64,000 nt of DNA from Coriaria nepalensis (Eukaryota; Streptophyta; Magnoliopsida; Cucurbitales; Coriariaceae), in NCBI GenBank assembly GCA_027186245.1, contig CP114496.1, positions 441,501 to 505,500 of the forward strand, read 5' to 3'. This document shows, piece after piece, positions 1 through 14,008 of this stretch (the stretch's first letter is position 1; every line of letters begins with the position of its first letter). Made by a program: the position numbers and the translations under genes. The notes beneath the pieces were generated by a model. That model did no database searches, was not told the DNA's origin, and saw nothing but the letters and a program-made list of their open reading frames with translations.

Positions 1-832
1 TCTCTTAGTTAGTCGATCACCTCAGTGCTCTGTTCTGCCTCAAAGACCTTAAGGCGTTAACCTTCTTTCTTGGAATAGAAGTCATTACTTATATTCAAAG
101 CATCTTGCTCAGTTAGCAAAAATATATTGTTGATATTCTTCGTAAGCACGACATGGCTTAAGCTCATTCTCTCACAACCCCGATGTCATCTAAGCAATCT
201 ATATCTCTATCATATGGTACCCCTATACCTGATGTCACACCTTACCGGTAACTTATCGGAGCCCTTTAATATCTCACACTAACTCGGTCAAACATTACCT
301 TTCCGGTTAACCGCTTAGCTCAATTCATGCAAAGGCCTCTCACTGACCATTGGATCGTAGCAAAAAGAATTCTTTGATATTTTAAAGGAACTGTCTCTCA
401 TGGGTTGCTCATTCACCGATCGCCATCTCTATCCATAATGGCATATTCAGATGCCGATTAGGCGGGTAATCTTGATGATCGCACATCCACTTCTGCAATT
501 GTTGTCTTTATGGGCCCTAATCCTATCACTTGGAGCACCAGAAAACAACGAGCCGTCGCTCGCTCTTCCACTAAAGCGGAATATCGTGCCCTTGCATATG
601 CAATGGCCGAAATAGAATGAATTTGCAATCTCTTTACAGAACTTCGCATCCCCATCACCAAACCTCCTTCTCTTTTTTGTGACAATATTGGGACAACACA
701 ACTTTCTCTTAATCCAGTCATGCATTTCCGCATGAAACACATCGTCATTGATCTCCACTTTGTTTAGGATCTAGTCGCTAAAGGTCTGTCTTCTCATGTC
801 CCATATCAGCACCATAGATCAATTAGCAGATC
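1..832 (+). mobile_element. Ty1/copia retrotransposon remnant (RT end and RNase H)
   Basis: Translating the plus strand across several frames gives the end of a copia reverse transcriptase (KDLKALTFFLGIEV near 40-85) followed by a recognisable copia RNase H. That stretch includes AYSDADWAG at about 438-465, then STRKQRAVARSSTKAEYRAL at about 535-595, the FCDNIGT motif, and LVAKGLSS near 770-795. The reading is interrupted by stop codons and frame changes (for example TGA at 618 and TAG at 767), so this is a dead copy. It runs in from beyond the left edge. No clear 3' LTR or target-site duplication could be seen after 832. Confidence 0.85.
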
Positions 833-3800
833 TGGTACACATGAAGATTAAAAGAGACAAAATTAATTAGGTTCTCATCAAAATCACTAAGCTGATTGTA
901 TAATTATTAACAATCATGAAATAGCTTATACGTGTTGGAAGGAGATTAAAATTAATTTTCTGATTAGGACAGTCTAACCCGTGATTAGCTCTAGTTGTAG
1001 TAAGCTCCAATTCTTATGGGGGCCACATGTTTATCCGGATTGACACATGACACGTGTGGGTTAAACTGAAGGGGGAAAATATATATGTTATCCTCAAGGA
1101 AGATTCAAACCTGTCTGATTAGGTAAATTTCTACATTTTCATGAAGAAAATTTTAGGTTTTGTCGGCAAATGTCAAGTTTAAGCTTAGTTAAATCAATTA
1201 GGAAGAGTTTTTTTTTATTATGAAAGAGTCATTAATGTGACACTATGGTCCACCTGTCCTAAGATTTCTCTTTTTCATTGCCGTTATCTTGTACTGTTTT
1301 TTTTTTTTCAACCCTCATCTAGTTTTTGCAGTTTGCAGAGAAAAATTCTACTTGTGTACACATTTATTACATTTTCAGGGCCTATAATTCTATTTTGTTT
1401 TTGTTTTTGTTTTTTTCATTATTTTACTTATCACATATAATGCCTTCATTCACATATTTGTACAAGATATATATATATAATATAGCAGCAAATTTTTTTT
1501 GTTGGTAGAAATTGAATTGGGGTAATTTCATGGATGAGGAACTCTATAGTTGGACAAAGATGTGGAGTCGTTGGCATTACAATGAACAATAAAAGAGTCA
1601 AGTTCAAAGTGTTTTGATTGTCTTAAGGAAGTAATTAGAGCATAATACAAAAGCAAGGATGGTGTTTGTGAAAACTAAGACCCCTTTTTTTTCCATTTGG
1701 ATCATAATTTTATTTTCTCTAATTTTATTTTCTTTTCTTTTTTTAAATAATAAAAGAACCTGAATCAGTAGAGAGAGTAGAGCAGAAAATATGTTTTTAA
1801 AAATGGAAAAGAAACAAAAGTTAGAGAAATAAAAAAGTAAATTAAATTTATAAAGAGAGTAAAAGAAGAGGAGAAAATAACTTAACATGATGAGATAAGG
1901 CAGAATTTTCCAAAAAAATTGACCCTTTTGTCTCTATAGTAATTTGTCAATAAAGTTTCTGAAGAGCGTGATTAAGCATCTAACTTGGGTGGTATTGATA
2001 ATTATTAAAAAAAAAAAAAAACAACTAATAATTAATTAATTCTATAAATTTAAGTGCAACAAAAAATCTTTGATTCTTAATTTGTCCACTAATTGAAGAT
2101 GTCACAATTCATGGAGTTAGGTAGCAATTAATGGACATCACACCATTCGATCTTCCATACATAAACAGCGAAAATGAGTTTAAGGTCATTACCCACTAAT
2201 ACCACTTAATTAATGAACATTATCCAATTAATATTAGGGTTGTTTTCTTAATCATCAAAGACATAACAATAATTATCAGAGACGAAATAAAGACCGAGAA
2301 AGGGGAGTACCGTCAGGATCACATAAAGTATGATTATCACTAATCAAAGTAAAAATAGATCTAAGACAAGGGATCTTAAGAAGTGTGGTTACCACTAACT
2401 GTGAATTTTCACTTGCTTATTTCCTATGGACCAAGCATATTAACAAGTGTTTCCTTATCAAAGTATACAAGAACTGGATCATGCTTATTTCCATAGCATA
2501 AAACATCTATATGTTTAACAAAGAATGATATCAAAGTGAAACGTAATTCTTTATGCCTTGTACATTCTTCTTACATTCAAACTAACAATGGGCACTTTTG
2601 CTAGCTGGTTCCTATACTAGAGTTTCTCAACGTGACACAATATTCTCAAGACAAAGATATATGGAGCCCATTGGTAACTTAACCCGAGATTAACCTAGTA
2701 ATAAAAAGTAGGCAACTCAAGAGTTAAATATGGGTTAAATTTTCCTAAAATATGAATTGGGATGAATAGATCTGTAGATTAAGATGTTTTCTAAATACCC
2801 TCAAAATCATATGTCACTAAATGATTAATGTTCCAAAAATATGTTAGTAATGAATTAATCTAAAAAAGAACAAGAAAAAATCCAAGCTTGATATATACTT
2901 GTGTGTGAAGCTAATTAGTAGTAATTAGCATGTTCTTTGAAAGATAAGAACAAGAGAATCGAACCCAAAAAGTTAGGGAAGTAGATCGATCACAGAGTAA
3001 AAGTGAAGCTACAATATATATATTTATGAACACCCAAAAAGCACAAGGGACACCATCTGAAAATGTTGATGAGAGGGTGTGTATGAAAGTTGGGAAACAT
3101 AATGGGTCCCACAAAAGCAAATGCTAATCAAAACCCCCCATTTTCACACATCTCCATTGTTAACCAGTCAGACTCAATGCTTGTAGCTCTACTACTTCAA
3201 TGATATGTCAAGAAGCTCCCAACACTAGCCATCATTTTTCTTGAGGCCAAGGATATATACTCTGTCCATAAGGAGACAAATATCGCATGCAGCAAAAGCA
3301 TTTATGTCTGCAATGTACATGTTGCTCTTTTTTGTCATGACATACTCAAAATTTTTTCAAACAAAGTTATAATTAAGTGGTATTCTAGATACACACGTTC
3401 GATAGGAATAAAATACTACTAAATTCACTTACTAGCTCCCACCTTTTTTACCTTTTACCAATTTTATTTACTTTGGTTGTAACTTGTAATCAAATTACCG
3501 ACGTATATCATGCATATATTACAGCTAAAATATTACAACATCCATTAGGGCGGCAAGAAAAAAAATATTCTGGTCCGGGAATACTCTCAAAAGGCCATGC
3601 ATGCAGGTTTCAAGGGCTTGAGAAAAAGAACCAAAAAAAAACAAAACAAAACAAAAGTTTTCCTTCAGCTTTTAGAGACGATGAAAAGTCCTTAGGAGTT
3701 ACAGTTACAAGGGTAACTTTGTTTAGGGATATTTCAACTCCAAGCAATGAAAATCAAAAGATCAATATATTAATAAATAGTAAGGGCCGGCAATAACTAT

Positions 3801-4361
3801 ATCACCCTTTTGATGTTATGTAAGATTTACTACGTACCTAATTAAAAAATAAGTGGGTAGGTAGCTGTTTCAGTGATGAACGGTAAAGGTCAATATTAAC
3901 TTCATTATCAGTCTAATAAATTAATATATCTTCCCTTGAAATGGCAAAAACCAACATTGCAACATGCATGGTAATCAAACAAACACCACAGAATGGAAAC
4001 CAGGCCACCCAATTAGCCCGGAGTTATTTTCACACTTCCGTAGAAGCCTATCTCTCTCTCTCTCTCTCTCTCTCCACTTATATGTAGAGGGCTCAAGAAT
4101 CAGATACAGTGAGGACCACCTTCATATATAGTGGTCTCAACCAAATCTGCATGCACACTAAATAATGTCTGATAATTCATCTGACATTCAGTACCCGACA
4201 GATGGCAGTGTGATTATTTACAACTGAGACCACATACATGGGGTATATACCATTTCACGGATCCTCTATATATGTACGAGAAGGAGAAGAGAGCTTTTAT
4301 AAACTCTCTGCCTAGATTTTAAGATAAGTTATTCTAAGTTGGAAAAACGTACCTGATAATT
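833..4361. other. Intergenic AT-rich DNA, no gene seen
   Basis: No convincing coding region is present; the open stretches are short and low in complexity (T-runs, TA-runs). A CT microsatellite lies at 4051-4074 just upstream of the TIC32-like gene. TATA-like boxes occur at about 4265-4272 and 4294-4302, 60 to 95 bases before that gene's ATG, and are plausible core promoter positions. Confidence 0.6.
4262..4305 (+). promoter_or_regulatory. Candidate core promoter of the TIC32-like gene
   Basis: Two TATA-like motifs (CTATATATG near 4265 and TTTTATAAAC near 4294) lie within 100 bases upstream of the ATG at 4362, preceded by a CT microsatellite at 4051-4074. The transcription start has not been located, so which box is used is a guess. 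Confidence 0.3.
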
Positions 4362-7022
4362 ATGAAGGAAACAATAAGGTACTTGGCAGGAATTGCAGGC
4401 GTGAGTGGATATGGGTCAAAAACAACTGCTGAGCAAGTTACAGACAATTGTTCTTGCAGCTTGGCCTCTTCTCGTCTCACTGCTATAATCACCGGTTAGT
4501 CTCAAATTTAAAATATGAACACCTATATACAATTGCAGGCTTAATTTAATCTGTACTTTCCGTTTGTTTTATTATATATGCATGGAAATAAAACAGCAGA
4601 TTTAATATAATGTTCAATTTACCCCGGAACACTGTAATCTCTGTTTCTTTGTCATTTGTAACCCATGTACCGGATAATAGAAAAGGCTTTGAAACATGGG
4701 TTTTGAATGGTAGCCAGCCATTCTAAGAGCTCTAAAGGATATGTTTTTTTCTCCATCACCTTCTCAGCTTATCTTTTGCTTCCGAATCCATCTATCTCGC
4801 TGATATATACTCCATATTATAAAATCTATGACCAGATAATTTTAGAAGGTACATATACTATGAAAGTATATACATGTATATTCCTAGACCTGGCTTGACA
4901 TCCATGCATACATATATGTATGCTAATCCATATGGTTCCACTTCTAAATAGTGTTATTCTCTCATTGGCTCGGTCTAGCAGGTATTGAACTCCCTATATT
5001 TTATATATATTGGACAGTTGAGAGATTTTATTATGGTTTTGTATGGAGAAGCTATAAGATCCATTAAAGAAACAATATAGATCCTTTGAAGCCAAAGGCA
5101 TACTACCAAGAATTTTATATAAAGGATAATAATGCCAAGGTATGCAAACTTCTTTGTGCAAAGATCAACTTACCAAATACATTAGCTAGTTGTTTGCCTC
5201 CCTCCCAGCATGCTGAAAGACGGGTTAATGACCTGAACTTAAGCATAAAAATAAATTTCAATTAATCCTTCTTTAAGCTTCAAAGAGGAAGGAAACAGTT
5301 CAGCATTTAGCAAAATTGTCTATTAGAAAGGATGGATAAACCTAAATAAAGTTCAAAATAAAAAGCATACAAATTAAATGTTCTCTGTATAAATTAAACT
5401 GAACTAAGGGTATATAATTTTGGTATTTTTGTTAAAAGGAGCGACGTCAGGCATAGGAGCAGAAACAGCAAGAGTATTAGCAAAGAGAGGGGTGAGGACA
5501 GTAATAGCGGCAAGAGACTTGAAAAAGGCAAATGAAGTGAAGGAAGGAATTGAAAGGGAAAGTCCTGAGTCTGAGATTATTGTGTTGGAGATTGATCTAA
5601 GCTCATTGGCTTCTGTAAGGAGCTTTTCTTCTAAGTTCCTGGCCTTAAATTTACCCCTCAATATCCTCATGTGAGTTGAATACTATATAGCACTGTTAAT
5701 TAGGTCAACAAACTAGCATGTATAAACATATTCATGAGAAAAGAAACTCAATTTTGCAGAAACAATGCTGGGGTGTTCTCTCCGAATTTGGAGTACTCAG
5801 AAGACAAAATTGAGATGACTTTTGCTACTAATTATCTGGGTATTTCGCTAATTTCTCTAAAAGCTCTTAATTTTCTTTAATTAAAAAAAAAAGAAACATG
5901 CATGCTTCCTAATCTTTAAAATTATGAAGAAAATATAGCATACCCACTTTAAAAATTAGTACATGTATTTAAAGTAACTCGAAGGTTTAAAAGTACAAAA
6001 CTCCAACTTCTAAACAAATCAAGTTTTCGTTCTTTTGGCAGGACATTATCTTCTGACTGAAATGTTGTTAGAGAAAATGATAGAAACAGCAGCAAAGACA
6101 GGTGTCAAAGGAAGAATTATTAATGTCTCTTCGATGATTCATTGTTGGGTGAAGAGAAAAAATTTCTGCTTCCACCAAATGCTCAACCCAAACAAGTAAA
6201 AAAAAACTAATCTCTTCCTTCCTCAATCCAAACAAGTCCTTAAATTATAACTTAGCAATTGGAATTTATGCAGATATAATGGCACTCGAGCATATGCACA
6301 GTCCAAATTGGCTAACATATTGCATGCCAGGGAAATGGCGAAACAGCTCAAGGTAGTCAGTCCCATGCATATGTAGTATCCTGTTCAGTAGATTCTGCAA
6401 TCTCAACTAAATTCTCTTTTGCAATGTACTAATTTATAGCATAATGAAAACTGAATGTCATAGGCAAGAAACGCAAGAGTAACTATCAATGCAGTGCATC
6501 CAGGAATTGTTAAGACTGCAATTGTTAAAGCTCAAAAGAGCTTCATCACAGGCAAGAATAAAGCTTTGAATTGAAATTTTCTTAATATATATCAATGCCA
6601 TTGAAGCAATCATTCACACAAAAAAACAGGAAGATAAATTCATCCTCCAGTACTGGTCTAATCATAGTTATTGATATAAACTATGCAGATTCTCTATTTT
6701 TCATGGCATCAAAGTTGCTAAAATCTCCATCTCAGGTTTGTTCATAGAATGCTTATAATTTCTATAGTCCAGGTATAATTAATTACAAGAAAAGAAAAAT
6801 AGGTTCTATTGATTATTTTATACAAAAATGTCTATACAGGGTGCAGCTACTACGTGCTATGTCGCTGTGAGCCCACAAACAGAAGGAAATAGTGGAAACT
6901 ACTACGCAGATTGTAATGAGTCCAACTGTTCAAATCTTGCAAGTGATGAATCTGAAGCGAATAAGCTCTGGATGCAAACTCATATGCTAATCCACAGAAG
7001 ATTAAAAGAACCGCAACGTTAA
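4362..7022 (+). CDS. Short-chain dehydrogenase, TIC32-like
   Basis: Eight exons join in phase: 4362-4494, 5439-5670, 5760-5839, 6042-6195, 6274-6352, 6464-6551, 6689-6735, 6840-7022, giving 331 residues, a normal length for this family. The product is an NAD(P)-binding Rossmann-fold SDR. It has the glycine motif TGATSGIG (residues 44-51), the NNAG motif (123-126) and the catalytic YAQSK (Tyr207, Lys211). The N-terminus (ETIRYLAGIAG, SGYGSKTTAEQV) and the C-terminal QGAATTCYVA match the TIC32 subgroup. Pea TIC32 is a redox- and calmodulin-linked component at the chloroplast inner envelope; many relatives have no proven substrate. Oddity: intron 6 (6552-6688) has a GC donor (ACAG|GCAAGA), needed to keep phase; no GT donor lies nearby. 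The family is secure, but the TIC role is inferred by resemblance only. Confidence 0.9.
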
Positions 7023-7399
7023 AACATTTATAAATTTTCAGGCTTAAGAGCTAAATATGTAAGTTCATATACATATAATGTACACACGCACAAAATAATG
7101 CAGAAGCAAGTATGAAGGGCACCATCTGAAAACTCAAAAGCACAATAGATAATAAAGGTAGATAGATTTATCCCCTTCTTATCCTCTTTGATGTGAATTG
7201 TACAATTTCAATGAAATTGTCTTCTTAAACTATGAGAATAGAACCTTAGAAAAAAAATATGGCTCCTATAATCCAAACAATGTGAATGTGATTCCCTGAC
7301 TTTGGACTTGCTATCACCCTTACTTAACATCAGCTGTAATCTCGTATTGAAATGAAAGAAGATGAACACATCAAACATTGTCTTCTTGAGTTCCAATTT

Positions 7400-7821
7400 T
7401 CATTCATGGAGAAAATTCACATCCGTTAGATTTAGGCTAAAACCGAAATCCGGCCTAAAATTTAATCCGATTGTTAAGCAAACTGCATACTATTGATGAA
7501 TTTTTTGAAACTATTCTTCTTGTACGATACAGAAAGAAAGAACGCAACAGTTTACACATCGTCTAATCGCACCAAATCTTAAGCAAGTGGACCGAAAAAG
7601 GGCACAGAAAAAAACCAAAATAAAGACAATCACCTTGAATTCGAACGCTCTCCAATGCTTTTGCTTCTGATCGTTTCCAGTTTCTCCAGATGATTCCGAT
7701 CGGAATGAAACCGCGAATCCAATCCAGCTTTATTTCTGAATCGGAATCTCGCTCTTAAAACACCGTTCGCGTTGCCTCCGTCTTCGTCTGCACTTAGCAA
7801 GCAGAGTCCTCTCTGCTCCAT
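7400..7821 (-). CDS. Possible small two-exon gene, unknown product
   Basis: An ATG at 7821 opens 62 codons in DNA that is clearly richer in G+C than its surroundings. The frame ends at a good splice donor (TTCAAG|GTGATT, exon 7634-7821). A matching-phase acceptor (GGTTTTAG|CC) starts a short second exon at 7436-7400 ending in TGA, giving about 74 residues. The product would be polar, starting MEQRGLCLLSADEDGGNAN and rich in Arg, Asn and Ser, without signal peptide or membrane span. I do not recognise the family. It lies tail-to-tail with the TIC32-like gene. It may instead be only the first exon of something longer, or non-coding. Confidence 0.35.
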
Positions 7822-9696
7822 TTTTCCTCAGACATAGATTCTATGAGGGAGTACGGGTTTGAATGAAGATTTAGTTATTACTGCCCGCCATTTTTTAGAT
7901 ATTCCAACCCGCGAAAAGTGGGAAAGCCTGTTTGTGTGGCCAAATCTGGTCCAGCCCAATGAAAGCATGTGTGAGTTTAGGTCCGGCCCATTAAGCCTGA
8001 TAGAGAATTCTCCTGATAATTAAATATTTTTCTCGATAAACTCATTTTCCGACCGATTAATCATAACCGTAAATATCAATCTCAAATATTATATTAATAA
8101 TCACATATATAATCTGTATATGATTGTAATCGACTGATGTACGATAAAACCGAGTATACCAAATAATTTCTCCCTATATATTAACATTGGATACCATAGG
8201 ATAGGAGTAGTTTAGGATATGTCATTTCTATTGAAATTAGGAACAATTATGGTCGGGTTGTAGTGAGAAATTAAATGTAAGAGTTAGAACAAGATGGGGT
8301 ACGTTTCGTTGCCATGAAGTTACAAGACTGGAACAATAAAACAATACATGTGCTATAAGAGATGCAGTACTGCACTACTTCTTAAGCATATCCAATAATT
8401 GGTTGTTGTAGTAGACCCATCACCTATGTAACCCTTTGTATTCGTTGAGTTCGTGTAATATTTCACTTTTAATATTTATTATTTCCAATTTAAATAAAAT
8501 AAATAAATAAATAAAAAGTAAGTGACTAGTTTAAGTTACAAGAATCTAGTAATATGATCATGAGGCCACTAGGAAGTAGACTAGTAGAGCCTCATTCTAT
8601 TACAAGAGTCTTTTGCTCCCTTACCAACCAAAGGAAAAAATATATGGATCGAAATTAGAAGAAAAGTTTAGATACGATAAAATCTATTATATAAAAATTA
8701 GATTTTAATAAAAATTTAAAGAATTTACTTATGGATAGAGCAAACCAATAGTGTTACCACAATTGACTAGCAATGTTAAGTGGATGCATGTTTACATAGT
8801 AGAAGGCACTAAGGCCTCGCACCATCCTTCCTCCGACAGTCGGTGAGTGGCCGAGCAATCACGACCTCCGGTATTAGATTACTTAATTTTGTATTAATGA
8901 AATAAGGAATCTATGTAAAATTATTAGAAGATATTAAAAAATGAGATCATCGATTAGACGACTCTTATAAAGAAAAAGTGAATGAAAAAACTTATAGATA
9001 TAATCGATAATTCTCTTCATGAAAGGAAGAAAATCCCGGAAAAACTAAACTTAATTGTCATAGATATGCTTGTTGGAGGAGATGAAGACCATCCCGGCCT
9101 TCGTTATTGTTCTTTTGTTGATCCAAAGTCCCACTCACCTCGAGTTTTCAATAAATCTCAACCGTTCTAATGTTCATATATGAACAATAAACATACATAC
9201 ATTAAACAGGTCATATTACATTAAGGTAGTAATTAGATATGGTTTAGTTATAAGTCGTAAAGAGAGAAAACGAACTGTGATCGAACATGAACGCATAAAC
9301 AACAATATAAGTTATCTTTTGTCCCTTAGGATTTTGTTAAATCACTCACTATATCTCTTTAGAGCCGAAAGAAGAAAAGGTAAATAGACCACTATACATC
9401 CTAGAAAGAATGAAAGAATAATTAATTAATCCCAATTAGACAAATTAATGCAACTTCATTTAATATTTATGCTAATGATCCTCGTTGAAAGCCAAAAGTT
9501 AAGAGGAAATCAAATCCACCAACGTTACTTTCGAACGCATTTTACATAGAAAATATCAAAGTTATGACCATACCATCAAGCAACGAGTAAGTGGTGGTTT
9601 CATACTTCATAGTTTAGTCCTTGTGTTGTGTTTGTGCCATTTAGGCCATCACTACCTTTTCTTGGTAAACCACCTAACTCATAAGACTCCGCTTAG

Positions 9697-9830
9697 GAAC
9701 ACTTCTTTTTTTTTTTTTTTTAAGACAATCACGGTATGGTAAGTTTCCTTACTTACTCCTAGAGTACTCAAACCCGAGACTTATTGGGATCTAGTGAGTA
9801 TATTACTACTAAACTGCCATCTCGTTATCT
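9697..9830 (-). mobile_element. Possible SINE remnant
   Basis: Read on the minus strand, the segment has an A-box-like GGCAGTTTAGTAG and, further on, a B-box-like GGGTTTGAGTAC. It ends in a long A tract (the T-run at 9705-9721 on the plus strand). This is the layout of a tRNA-derived SINE of about 120 bases, but the boxes are degenerate and I could not find a target-site duplication. Confidence 0.3.
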
Positions 9831-10666
9831 TATAATTTTAAACATCATTTTGATAGAAATGTGTTTGAGGGGGACTGCGAATTACAATATGAAAGTTGGT
9901 CTCGGCATTTGGCATTTGGAAGATCATGAATAAGATACATAGTGATATTTATTATTTAATTATTTTTTAGTTATTATTGATAGAGCCAGTGATAGTTGGT
10001 AGAGTTATTAGTGATAGTGATAAGATCTTTGATTTTGCTTTAGTGTTTGAATTAGCTATCAGATTGACTTAGTATATAAAGAGAAGGCTTGTAGTTGTTT
10101 GGGGTATTTATATATATATGTGTTGAATTAATACTTGCTCAAAAAGTCTGAACTGATAGAATATAATACAATAATTCATATTATACTTATCAAACACTAA
10201 CACTCCCTTTTACGTGCAATCTCCTAATATAAGAAGTGAAAGCTAAGGTTCTTACACGTGAAATTAATAATTTGACAAATAACTTAATTTGAATTTAAGA
10301 CTTTTATTCTAATATCATGTTGGATTACTAATTATCCAGCCAAAAATACAAGTTAATAGGATATAATACGATAATTCATATTATATATATCAAACATTAA
10401 TAATATATATGCTACCATATACATCATTGGGGAGGAGTCTAGTGGATGAAACGAGAAGGTAAGGTTAAAAGGAGATGAACTTGGCATGGATTTAACCATA
10501 TACATAATTGGGGAGGAGCCTAGCTAGTGGGGTTGCATGGAAAGTTTCTTGGTCATAATGAATGAATGAATGAACGGACGAATGAATGAAAAAGAAGAGA
10601 GAATGAGTATTGTAAGTATTATTAACTTTGACTAGCCATTGAATAGAAGACTTTTTGCATGGGGAT

Positions 10667-10671
<5 letters not shown>

Positions 10672-10723
<52 letters not shown>
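10672..10723. repeat. (TA)n microsatellite
   Basis: About 26 uninterrupted TA units; the longest dinucleotide array in the window and probably polymorphic. Confidence 0.95.
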
Positions 10724-10724
<1 letters not shown>

Positions 10725-13366
10725 CTTCATTATTGCTCCTAAAGTAAGAGATCAATTATTTCCTTCTTGTAATCATATTTGTGAAAATTCGATTTGGGTT
10801 TCTTTTTGTTTATTTAACAAAAAAATATCTGACCCAAAAATAATTATTTAAAAAAGGAAAAAAAAAGGAGTTTCCAAAGTAACACAATCGATTATATATT
10901 GAGAGCTTTTAAAAGTTCGTTTTGACTTGAATTAGGATCAGAATCACGGATTAAGATTAGAAAATAATGTACTCGTTATTCAATCCAATCATATTGAGAA
11001 TATTACATTTCATATCTCAAATCTGAAAGAAAATATTTAAAAAATTAATATATAATAAAAATTAGTCAATTAATTTCACAACCAATTAATTTTAAGATAA
11101 AAACTCAAATTTTTAGTCGCCAATCATATTTGAAAAGTGAATATATATATATATATATATATATAATAAATTTGTAATTTATAATTTTTGAATAAGTAAA
11201 ATTTTATTTTATGAAAATTTTACAAGTATTTAACCTCTTAATTTAAATAAATTTTGAGAATATTAGATGAATTTGACAAAAAAAAAAAATAGTAAATTTT
11301 TTTTTTAATCCCCAACTTCTCACTAAAAATTAAAGTTAGCACTTTTTATCAATAAGTTATTGTATCTTTTTGTAAAATTACTCCAAATTATATCTAATTA
11401 ACTTATCGACTTATAATAAACTTGGAAAAAAAATTGGAAGCAGAAGTTGCAGGCAACAAGCTGAGGGTGGGCGATACCAACCCTCGCTAGCCCCTCTTTC
11501 CGCCCTTCCATATATCTAAAAGGAAACTCTTAAAAAATTAGTATATAATCAAAATTGAAAAGCTTTTTCTCTTAAAACGGATGGTAATCAATGTACGATT
11601 CGATTGAAAGAGTAATAATTGGGTGTAGATAGATGGGTAAGGGAATTTGGCCTCTATGTTTGTAATCTCTACATATGATCATAAAACGGAACTCTATTGG
11701 TTTTCCGTACGTGAATGTAGATCTAAAAGCCGAACCACGTATCTTTGTGTCATCTATATCTTCTCTATTTGAACTCCTTGTTGCATAAAAACCGAACCCT
11801 TCTAAATATGGTTAGAAATCATATTGACCATTTTATTTTTTTATATTATCAAAGATTATTTTTATAATATTTTAACCTAACTACTATTCAACTTAAAAAA
11901 AGTTTCTGACTCTTAATTTTACTATCTCAATGTATACATATAAGTGATATAAGTGATATATATATATATATATATATGTTATTTGAAATATAGCTCAAGT
12001 GGTAGCTAGCAGTAAGTAACTTCTTGAGGTATATCATGCTTAAGTTATATGTAATCTTAACTTATCCGATGTTGTAATGGATCTTATCACATTCGGGTAC
12101 TCATAACATAAAAAACAATATAAACCCTATACAAACTATGATTCAAGACATCAACTTCAAAATAATCGCAAGCATGTTATGGTAGCTCGTAGTAGTAGAT
12201 GTGATTATTAGAGAAGAGAAAGATGAGAAAACAGAAAATAAGAGAGTTTTGCTCTTGTCTAGTTCAGCTTTTTGATGGGTAATGCTTTGTCTCTTCCTTA
12301 CTTGCCAACAGACATCAATTAAAAAATAATAAATAAATAAAAAATAAACATAAATAATGAGGAAATTTAATATAAAAAATTAATTAATTTATGCCTCTAA
12401 AAATGGCTGTCCCATCTCTCATCTCTCTTCTCGTGCATACTCTTTTTTTTTTGGAGGTCAAACCGCTTCTACATACTTGCACTCTAAATTTTTGTAGTAA
12501 AATATTTCAAAACCCATAAAGCATGCATAGTCACGAGGGTGGCTTAGCTAGACAGACTATAAGTATAATCCCATATAATATAATGTTGAAGTTATACGAC
12601 GTCGTTTAATAGATAAATATGGATGAATAAATATGATATTTTCAAGTTATATATATATATATTATCAAGTCAAGTAAACGCAAATCCCAAACGGATATAT
12701 AATATATTCGAATTTGGTTCTTTGTCACACGACATCACGTGACACCCAATTAATAAACTTATTATCGTTCTTTTTTTTCTTTTTTTTTTTAAATTTTTTT
12801 GGCAACATGGGTTGATGAGCAATGATAAATTTGGTTTGTTTGGTGGTAGCTATTAGATCTTGATTTCATTAAATTTATTAATATATTACTATATATTAAG
12901 ATTATATATATATATATATATATTTATATTAAGATAATATATTGTTTGTAGATCTAATCTTGAAATATAATAACAAAGAGGGTAGTTAGGCACAAAGAGT
13001 GTGTGACTAGGGAGATGCTTACACTATCTGCCAATTGTGTCCAAGAATAGAGACAGGAGATCAGAATTGGATTAAAACTTGAATTATCGCAATACATCAT
13101 ATAAATAAAAGAATATACATTTTGTGGTTTGAGATCTAAATTATGCAAATAAAGTGGACTCTTATGACCTTATCGAGTTCGATTCTTTAAAGAGGAATGT
13201 AAATAGAAATTAAAATTAAATAATATAAAAATAAAATTAATTAATTAATAATATTTATTTAATTATATGATAAATATTTTTATATTAATTATAATTTTCT
13301 CAATATCAATTTAATATTAATTTTATACAAGCTTTAAGTTACTTAGTAATTAGTTAGAATTTAAAA

Positions 13367-13405
<39 letters not shown>

Positions 13406-14008
13406 GAAAAGGCTCCTTGTCTCCCATATAATATATGTACTAAATAGCAAAGCTTAATGAAGAATCTAGACCAACCAAAGTAAAGGGATCAATCAATCAC
13501 TAAAGAGATTAAAAGATAGTTCATATAGAAAACTGAAAATAGATAAATCCATCTCTCTCTTCTCTCTCCACCTTTGTGGTTTAAATTAAAAAAGAGAAAC
13601 AGTAACCCACCTTCCCCCCACCTCCTCTCTTCTCTTCTACTCCATCATATAAACAAATGAAAAAACAGAAAGACCCATCTGAAATTCCATCTCTCCCTCC
13701 TTGGATCAAAAAACAATGTCCCTAGCTTAGCTTAGCTAGCTGTTAATCTTGGATTAAAGATTTTAGGTTTTTCTCACACCAAAAAAAAAAAAAAAAATTA
13801 TTGTTTTTTTCTTTCTTTAATTCTCTTATATCTATTTAATAACATCATAGCCTTCATTTCACAGCCCACAAGACATGAATCCATGATTCTTTGCTTCTTC
13901 TCCCCATTGGCATTTCCACTTCCCAAGACTCAACCTCTCTCTCTCTCTCTCTCTCACATCAAAATTTGAAGCATTAGAATAAAAGAACAGGAAGTAGCAG
14001 CAGCTCCA

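Larger units (their letters stand above)
7822..14008. other. Intergenic DNA with microsatellites and small repeats
   Basis: No gene was found. The stretch holds (TA)n arrays at 10672-10723, 11140-11165, 11957-11978 and 12904-12922, and an (ATA)n run near 13366-13395. Two pairs of diverged direct repeats lie at 10157/10357 and 10414/10495, and two possible SINE remnants near 9700-9830 and 11984-12110. The pyrimidine-rich segment about 13540-13990, with CT repeats at 13937-13953, is probably the promoter and 5' leader of the receptor kinase at 14009. An open frame at 8982-9170 shows no family resemblance. Confidence 0.55.

Noticed and set aside
10492..10851. Open frames through the (TA)n array encoding Ile-Tyr repeats
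   Set aside because: They are microsatellite translation artefacts.
11984..12110. A-box-like TAGCTCAAGTGGTAG, a possible SINE
   Set aside because: The B box and tail could not be found, so it is mentioned only as a possible remnant.
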